From Cloeon dipterum (lineage: Eukaryota; Arthropoda; Insecta; Ephemeroptera; Baetidae), in contig NC_088788.1 in NCBI RefSeq assembly GCF_949628265.1, positions 36,832,959-36,896,958 on the forward strand: a stretch of DNA of 64,000 bases. The letters run 5' to 3'. The notes under the pieces are model-generated. The model was given only the letters and a program-made list of their open reading frames with translations. It was not told where the DNA came from and made no database searches. Within the stretch, counting starts at the first letter, position 1; every line of letters begins with the position of its first letter. Positions 57,962 through 64,000 of this stretch are shown piece after piece. A program made the position numbers and the translations under genes.

Positions 57962-59506
57962 ATGGTGAGTGTGGCAGGTTTAGCTTTTCATCTTTAATCC
58001 TCAATCATCTTGCTTCTAAAAGCATTAAAATCAATCCCGTTAGAAACAATCATATTTCTAAAATGTTAATCATGTATTTTCCATAAATAATTTGACCCGA
58101 TTGGTTGTAAATGGTGTTATTCTTGTACATAAACAAACCGAGATGCCCGATGCCGCATGGACTTGAACAACATGTTACTATTTTCTAGGTTAACGTCCCG
58201 AAGTCGAGGCGGACTTTTTGCAAGAAATGCAAAAAGCATAAGCCACACAAGGTGACACAGTACAAGAAGTCGAAGGAACGTCATGCGGCTCAGGGCAGAA
58301 GACGTTACGACAGGAAACAGCAAGGTTTCGGCGGACAAACAAAGCCCATCTTCAGGAAGAAGGTAATTCCAGCCACGCCGCATATTTACCAAATTTACAT
58401 TATTATTTATCTTGTTTATTAGAATAATTTTTAAAGCTACAGAACTCAAGGTTTAATTTGCCGTAAAATTAGTTTTTATATTATTAAGCCATTTTTTCTG
58501 GTTCCATTACGTCTTGAGTATCATACATACATAATATTTTTATGAAGTTTACAATAATTATTATTGATTAAGAAGCTATGAACACTACCTCTCAAGGTAT
58601 CTAAAGAACATTTTTGCCTGTTCTAGAGAAATGAAAGTGTTTTGCTTCAATTTATTATTTTCCTTGAAAAACATAAAAAGCAAGTTCAGACTTTCCAAGC
58701 TCCAGGAATTGCTAGCTGGCATTTATTTATTTTTGCCTGTCACGCGTTTTACCGTTCTGCTCACTGGCAGCAAGAAGGAGCGTCCAATTTCATCTCGAGT
58801 TCACTTACTACCTTCACAGAGCATGGTTTCTCAGGATATAAATTCCAATCTAATTTTGAGAAAAGGGCTGTTTAACGGACTGTCGTGTTGGCTAAGAGAC
58901 ACGCGGTCCCCCTTGCAGCCAAAAGCAACAGAACCGCCTCATAGTACCCAAAAGCTTTGCACAGCCTTTGGACCTCCTGGCATTCGACACTCGCACGCAA
59001 CATTTCGCACCACCTGTCGTGGTGGTTGTGTGGTCGCTAATTGTTAACACCTGCCAATTGCTGTTTTAGGCAAAGACAACCAAGAAGATTGTCTTAAGGA
59101 TGGAATGCTCAGACTGCAAATTCAGAAAGCAGATCCCCCTGAAGAGGTGCAAGCACTTTGAACTTGGAGGAGACAAGAAGAGAAAGGTAAATTGATAATT
59201 TTTGCAATATTTAACGATACGGAAAATCGTTCAGTTCATAATTCCTCTATCGGAAACGGATTTTAATATTTAGGTACTTTATTTTTGTGGAATATTTGAG
59301 GAATTGGTTCCTATATTGAATTAAAAATTCCCTCCTTGCAATTATATCAAAGGATGAATTGCAAAATAATTAAATTATCCTTGAATTGGGATTAAGAGGA
59401 GTTTGGATAATAAATTGGTTGACTACGACTGATTTTGGTAACCTGTGTAAGAGAAAACTAACCCTTTTTTAATTTTTGCCCACAGGGACAGATGATCCAG
59501 TTCTAA
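57962..59506 (+). CDS. RPL36A: 60S ribosomal protein L36A (eL42)
   Basis: Four exons: 57962-57964 (only the ATG), 58189-58362, 59070-59186 and 59486-59506; 104 residues. The protein begins [20 protein letters not shown] and continues with [20 protein letters not shown]; it ends in GGDKKRKGQMIQF, essentially the family consensus. The zinc ribbon uses CKKC near residue 12 and C-x2-C plus a later C around 71-86. The C-x2-C spacing, two residues shorter than in vertebrates, is the form I know from insects. eL42 sits near the ribosomal E site. An intron right after the start codon is common in ribosomal protein genes. Intron 2 (707 bp) holds a 138-codon frame that looks like chance; I saw no clear snoRNA boxes. 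Confidence 0.97.
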
Positions 59507-59572
59507 ATGCTGTTTTGAAGGTGATCCCTCTTTTTCTGATTACGACTTGATCAACAGTTTGACCATATTTCC

Positions 59573-59578
59573 AATAAA
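59573..59578 (+). terminator. Polyadenylation signal of RPL36A
   Basis: AATAAA about 67 bp past the RPL36A stop codon, typical for a ribosomal protein mRNA. Confidence 0.7.
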
Positions 59579-60205
59579 ACTCAAGCTGCTAAAATGTACA
59601 GAATTTAATTTAACATGGAATACCCTTGCAGGCGTGTCACTTATACTTAGATAATTTAGTCACTATGGTTGACAATTCGATTTTATTTATTCTAAAAATG
59701 CAGGGCATTTCAAAGCCAATTTAACTCAAGTTTGTGGCCGATGAAAATACTACCTAACATCGTTTTTGTGTTATATTTTGAGCAATTCTTCAATTTTAGA
59801 GAGTAATCTCACAATCATAAACAAATTTGCAACCCTAGATATTATCACAATCGAGAAGCCGTTGAAAGCAGATCTTTACAGGCCAACAATTAAGAACAGT
59901 TAGCAACGTCGACTAAATTGTTTGTAAAATTTAGCAACGGTTGATCTCCGCAATCAGTTATAATAAACAGAATAATTCCAAATTCCTCAAAATGATCAAT
60001 GATTTTTCACATGATTCCAACCCCTTGTAGCAAACTTTCCATTGATGGGCAAATCATGAGGAAATAAATCCCTAAATTGTGAAAAAATTGTGGTTTTGCA
60101 GAATGCTCATGAAGCAAAAATATTGAGGCAATATTGTAAACTTCTCCCTCATATTTGGATAAAATTTCACTTAAAGTATTTGTCGCAAATATCTCAAGCT
60201 TTAGT

Positions 60206-60725
60206 TTAATCCGAATCGTCATCGCTGGACGTGACAGACGTTTGTATCCTCTTTGGCACCCTTGGAATGGACTTTGGATTGCTGAAAAGGAAAATGAGTA
60301 GAAAGAGAAGCATTATTTGAAATTCAATTTAAACTCACTCTAAAATGGCAGGGTCTAGTCCTTCTGATTGCATTTTGAGTTTGACTGCCTGAGGAGGAAC
60401 CCCGAATTGGACCATTTTGAAAAATTTGGTGTAGGCCGGATCAGGCTCCGTGCCATCTTCGTCATCCGGCGCTGGGGCTTCATCTTGTTTTTGTATTATT
60501 TGTTCCACCTTGGGAGGCGGCAGCGGCGGCGGCGCCTCTAGCACTGCGACCTCTGCTTCTGCTGTCGTAGTGGCGCAAGGGACAGGCTCAACAGGAGGAG
60601 TAACAACTGGCAGGGCGTCCAGACCAGGGATTGAGGCGAGCTAGCATTTAATTTATTCAGATAAACTCCTTGCTGGACGTAAATTTAGGTACCTTTGCTT
60701 CTAGAATGCACAGAGTGGCGTCCAT
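60206..60725 (-). CDS. WASHC3: WASH complex subunit 3 (CCDC53), N-terminus not found
   Basis: Three exons visible: at least 60693-60725, then 60339-60640 and 60206-60281, giving 136 residues from the first ATG. ATLCILEAK plus LASIPGLD matches the end of the WASHC3 N-terminal coiled coil. A Pro-rich linker follows with PPPLPPPK, then YTKFFKMVQFGVPPQAVKLK and SEGLDP, the conserved C-terminal motif, and an acidic SSDDD tail. WASHC3 is part of the endosomal WASH complex that drives Arp2/3 actin branching. About 55-60 residues are missing at the front compared with the human protein. The frame is open further upstream of the ATG (LQR precedes it), with no match to the family's N-terminus. Missing exons may lie beyond the satellite, outside the window, or be lost. 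Confidence 0.85.
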
Positions 60726-62090
60726 TCTTTGCAGTTTTGGTCGGATTATACTTACGTGGTTGCGGCCAGCTGCTGGTGTTTTTGGCCACGCCCACAGCCG
60801 TGTGGAAATCGTGGCAACACTACAGAGTGCACTCTACGTTCACGTAGTTGAGCAAATGACACAAGATGGCAGATGAGTGCACAAAACGAAAACATTCGTC
60901 ACATGAGCAAAGCGCGGCAATTATTGCCAGCAGCTTAGGACAAAAGGCTGAAATTTAATAACTGTTTTATAATTGTAGAGTGATTCTTGCTACACTTGAG
61001 TTTGCGCTTCATTGTGTAGCGATATAATAATTATTGTTATTATTAAAAATCTAACTTAATTCGAGTAACTTCAGGACCAGAATTAATTTTTCCTCCCATG
61101 CAGCTTGTTTAAAGAGGAATGATACTGCAAAAGCCCTGAAAATGCTTGTTGCCATTGCATAAACACATCCCTTAGGATTCATTTAAAGCCTAAATTGACC
61201 TACGAAGCACTGTATTTTTTTAGAGTATTCGCTGGAAAGTTACCGTACTTTTCAAATAGTAATTAGTGTCTCCTTACTTGAAATCTGATTTAATTTCAAA
61301 AAAATGTTTCCCTAATAAGTTGCAAACACCGTTGGACAGATCTCGACAGGAATCGGAATTTGCCAAGAAAATATATGTTAAAGCACTCGAAATTTTTGAG
61401 AAAATAGGCAAAATTTGAATTCTTGTTGTAGGAATGTCAATTTTTTATTATTGCAAATTGTTGAACATCTTGTTTATCGATCAATTGCTTATGTCATCCA
61501 ACAATAATTCAAATAATTTTCAATAATTGCCCTGTAGCATTCCACTTTAATCGGCTCTTTAAAACTGGACTAATATGTTGCTGCGGTGTGCAAAACATCA
61601 AAAATAAATTAAACTGTAAAAAAATCTTTATTAAAAAATGGTAACGATCAAATTAAAGTACATATCGAAATATGTAAAAGATTTTATAGTTATAAATAAG
61701 CAGTGGTTATCGGCAATCCCCGCTGCCAGAGCGAAACGATATTGATTTCTATGTTGTATCAACTGTAGAATTAAATATATAAATTATAAGAGACAGGGTG
61801 ATTGACCAACCCTATTGATAATCGCTAAACGCCATATGAACCTTAACTAATAATGCTGAATGTATCCTTGGCAAGATCTTCCATTACTAACAAAAAATAT
61901 CAAACTCCACACGCTGATCGACGCGCGTTAAGATACTATTCAGTACGCCTCCTGCATTTTCGAGGTACATATCATCCAAATTTGAAAAAACTTGACACTA
62001 CATCAACTAATTCTTTCCTCGCAGACACCACACGCGTCAGCCGGACATAGAATTTAAAAAAAACATTTATTTCCAAGTAGACGCGACATG
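60726..62090. other. Stretch between WASHC3 exons and the satellite
   Basis: I looked for the missing 5' exons of WASHC3 on the minus strand and found none with family similarity. The rest is AT-rich, with one dispersed repeat (61269-61450). Confidence 0.5.
61269..61450 (+). repeat. Dispersed repeat, copy 3 of 3
   Basis: TGTCTCCTTACTTGAAATCT at the start, then CAGATCTCGACAGGAATCGG, then TTGAGAAAATAGGCAAAATT. It has the same order and orientation as the copy at 2838-3018. Confidence 0.7.
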
Positions 62091-64000
62091 CCAGTCATCG
62101 CATGACGCTTGATGCGTGACGCGTGATGCCTTTACGGTGACGCTATACGAGTCTCCGCATGACGCTACTGGAGTTATTGCATGACGCTACTGCAGTACCG
62201 CATGACGCTACTGCAGTACCGCATGACGCTACTGGAGTTATTGCATGACGCTACTGCAGTCATCGCATGACGCTACTGCAGTACCGCATGACGCTACTGG
62301 AGTTATTGCATGACGCTACTGCAGTACCGCATGACGCTACTGCAGTACCGCATGACGCTACTGCAGTCATCGCATGACGCTACTACAGTACCGCATGACG
62401 CTACTGGAGTTATTGCATGACGCTACTACAGTACCGCATGACGCTACTGCAGTACCGCATGACGCTACTGCAGTCATCGCATGACGCTACTGCAGTACCG
62501 CATGACGCTACTGGAGTTATTGCATGACGCTACTGCAGTACCGCATGACGCTACTGCAGTACCGCATGACGCTACTGCAGTCATCGCATGACGCTACTGC
62601 AGTACCGCATGACGCTACTGCAGTCATCGCATGACGCTACTACAGTACCGCATGACGCTACTGGAGTTATTGCATGACGCTACTACAGTATCGCATGACG
62701 CTACTGCAGTACCGCATGACGCTACTGGAGTTATTGCATGACGCTACTACAGTATCGCATGACGCTACTGCAGTACCGCATGACGCTACTGGAGTTATTG
62801 CATGACGCTACTGCAGTACCGCATGACGCTACTGGAGTACCGCATGACGCTACTGGAGTTATTGCATGACGCTACTACAGTATCGCATGACGCTACTGCA
62901 GTACCGCATGACGCTACTGGAGTTATTGCATGACGCTACTACAGTATCGCATGACGCTACTGCAGTACCGCATGACGCTACTGGAGTAATTGCATGACGC
63001 TACTGCAGTACCGCATGACGCTACTGGAGTTATTGCATGACGCTACTACAGTATCGCATGACGCTACTGCAGTACCGCATGACGCTACTGGAGTTATTGC
63101 ATGACGCTACTGCAGTACCGCATGACGCTACTGCAGTACCGCATGACGCTACTGCAGTCATCGCATGACGCTACTAAAGTACCGCATGACGCTACTGGAG
63201 TTATTGCATGACGCTACTACAGTACCGCATGACGCTACTGCAGTACCGCATGACGCTACTGCAGTCATCGCATGACGCTACTGCAGTACCGCATGACGCT
63301 ACTGGAGTTATTGCATGACGCTACTGCAGTACCGCATGACGCTACTGCAGTACCGCATGACGCTACTGCAGTCATCGCATGACGCTACTGCAGTACCGCA
63401 TGACGCTACTGCAGTCATCGCATGACGCTACTACAGTACCGCATGACGCTACTGGAGTTATTGCATGACGCTACTACAGTATCGCATGACGCTACTGCAG
63501 TACCGCATGACGCTACTGGAGTTATTGCATGACGCTACTGCAGTACCGCATGACGCTACTGGAGTACCGCATGACGCTACTGGAGTTATTGCATGACGCT
63601 ACTACAGTATCGCATGACGCTACTGCAGTACCGCATGACGCTACTGGAGTTATTGCATGACGCTACTACAGTATCGCATGACGCTACTGCAGTACCGCAT
63701 GACGCTACTGGAGTAATTGCATGACGCTACTGCAGTACCGCATGACGCTACTGGAGTTATTGCATGACGCTACTACAGTATCGCATGACGCTACTGCAGT
63801 ACCGCATGACGCTACTGCAGTCATCGCATGACGCTACTACAGTACCGCATGACGCTACTGGAGTTATTGCATGACGCTACTACAGTACCGCATGACGCTA
63901 CTGCAGTACCGCATGACGCTACTGCAGTCATCGCATGACGCTACTGCAGTACCGCATGACGCTACTGCAGTCATCGCATGACGCTACTACAGTACCGCAT
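62091..64000. repeat. 21/22-bp satellite with higher-order structure
   Basis: Roughly 86 head-to-tail units of GCATGACGCTACTNNAGT plus a 3-4 base variable end. The main types are GCAGTACC, GGAGTTATT, ACAGTATC, GCAGTCATC and ACAGTACC. Units are 21 or 22 bp by type, so no reading frame persists. The first units (62091-62157) are degenerate, as at an array edge. Rare types recur: GGAGTAATT at 62983 and 63710, and GGAGTACC at 62834 and 63561, both 727 bp apart. This shows a higher-order repeat. Many units contain the perfect palindrome TACTGCAGTA (PstI site). The array runs past the window end. Confidence 0.97.

Noticed and set aside
58631-59047. 138-codon frame in RPL36A intron 2
   Set aside because: It is between two well-supported RPL36A exons and resembles no protein. 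I also looked for snoRNA C/D or H/ACA boxes and found no convincing set.
62157-64000. CRISPR-like array
   Set aside because: Repeats are contiguous 21/22-bp units without unique spacers, in a eukaryotic genome. It is a satellite.

Overview
This window is nuclear DNA from an arthropod, very probably an insect. The genes are rich in spliceosomal introns, most introns and intergenic stretches are AT-rich, and the RPL36A zinc-ribbon region has the short C-x2-C spacing that I know from insect copies. I can place ten protein genes and one tRNA. All exon joins below were worked out by hand from GT/AG sites, reading frame and protein family similarity.

Layout, left to right. 1-4.7 kb: no gene recognised. 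4.7-6.1 kb (minus): a GPI-anchored Ly6/uPAR protein. 6.4-7.4 kb (minus): dynactin subunit 6, head-to-head with 8.1-18.5 kb (plus): spastin, the microtubule-severing AAA ATPase. Spastin intron 1 (5.3 kb) holds a complete C2H2 zinc-finger gene on the opposite strand (11.4-12.5 kb). 20.0-24.7 kb (plus): DCAF5, a WD40 CUL4 substrate receptor, convergent with 25.3-29.0 kb (minus): PNPT1, mitochondrial polynucleotide phosphorylase. 29-38 kb: intergenic, full of foldback repeats. 38.2-49.1 kb (plus): an excitatory amino acid transporter of the Eaat1 type. 50.6 kb (minus): tRNA-Leu(CAG). 54.7-57.5 kb (minus): a prothymosin-alpha-like acidic nuclear protein, head-to-head with 58.0-59.5 kb (plus): ribosomal protein L36A. 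60.2-60.7 kb (minus): the C-terminal part of WASH complex subunit 3. 62.1-64.0 kb: a 21/22-bp satellite with a higher-order repeat of about 727 bp, running off the window end.

The genes do not form one pathway; they are ordinary housekeeping and neuronal genes. The unusual content is non-coding. Several separate families of long inverted repeats lie in introns and intergenic DNA. They include a roughly 950-bp near-palindrome that fills most of DCAF5 intron 1, a pair of related foldback elements flanked by TTAA, and a perfect 25-bp GC-rich stem in the prothymosin intron. 5'-truncated non-LTR retrotransposon ends are also present. I found no evidence of a new multi-gene system; the best leads are the foldback families and the satellite next to the incomplete WASHC3 gene.
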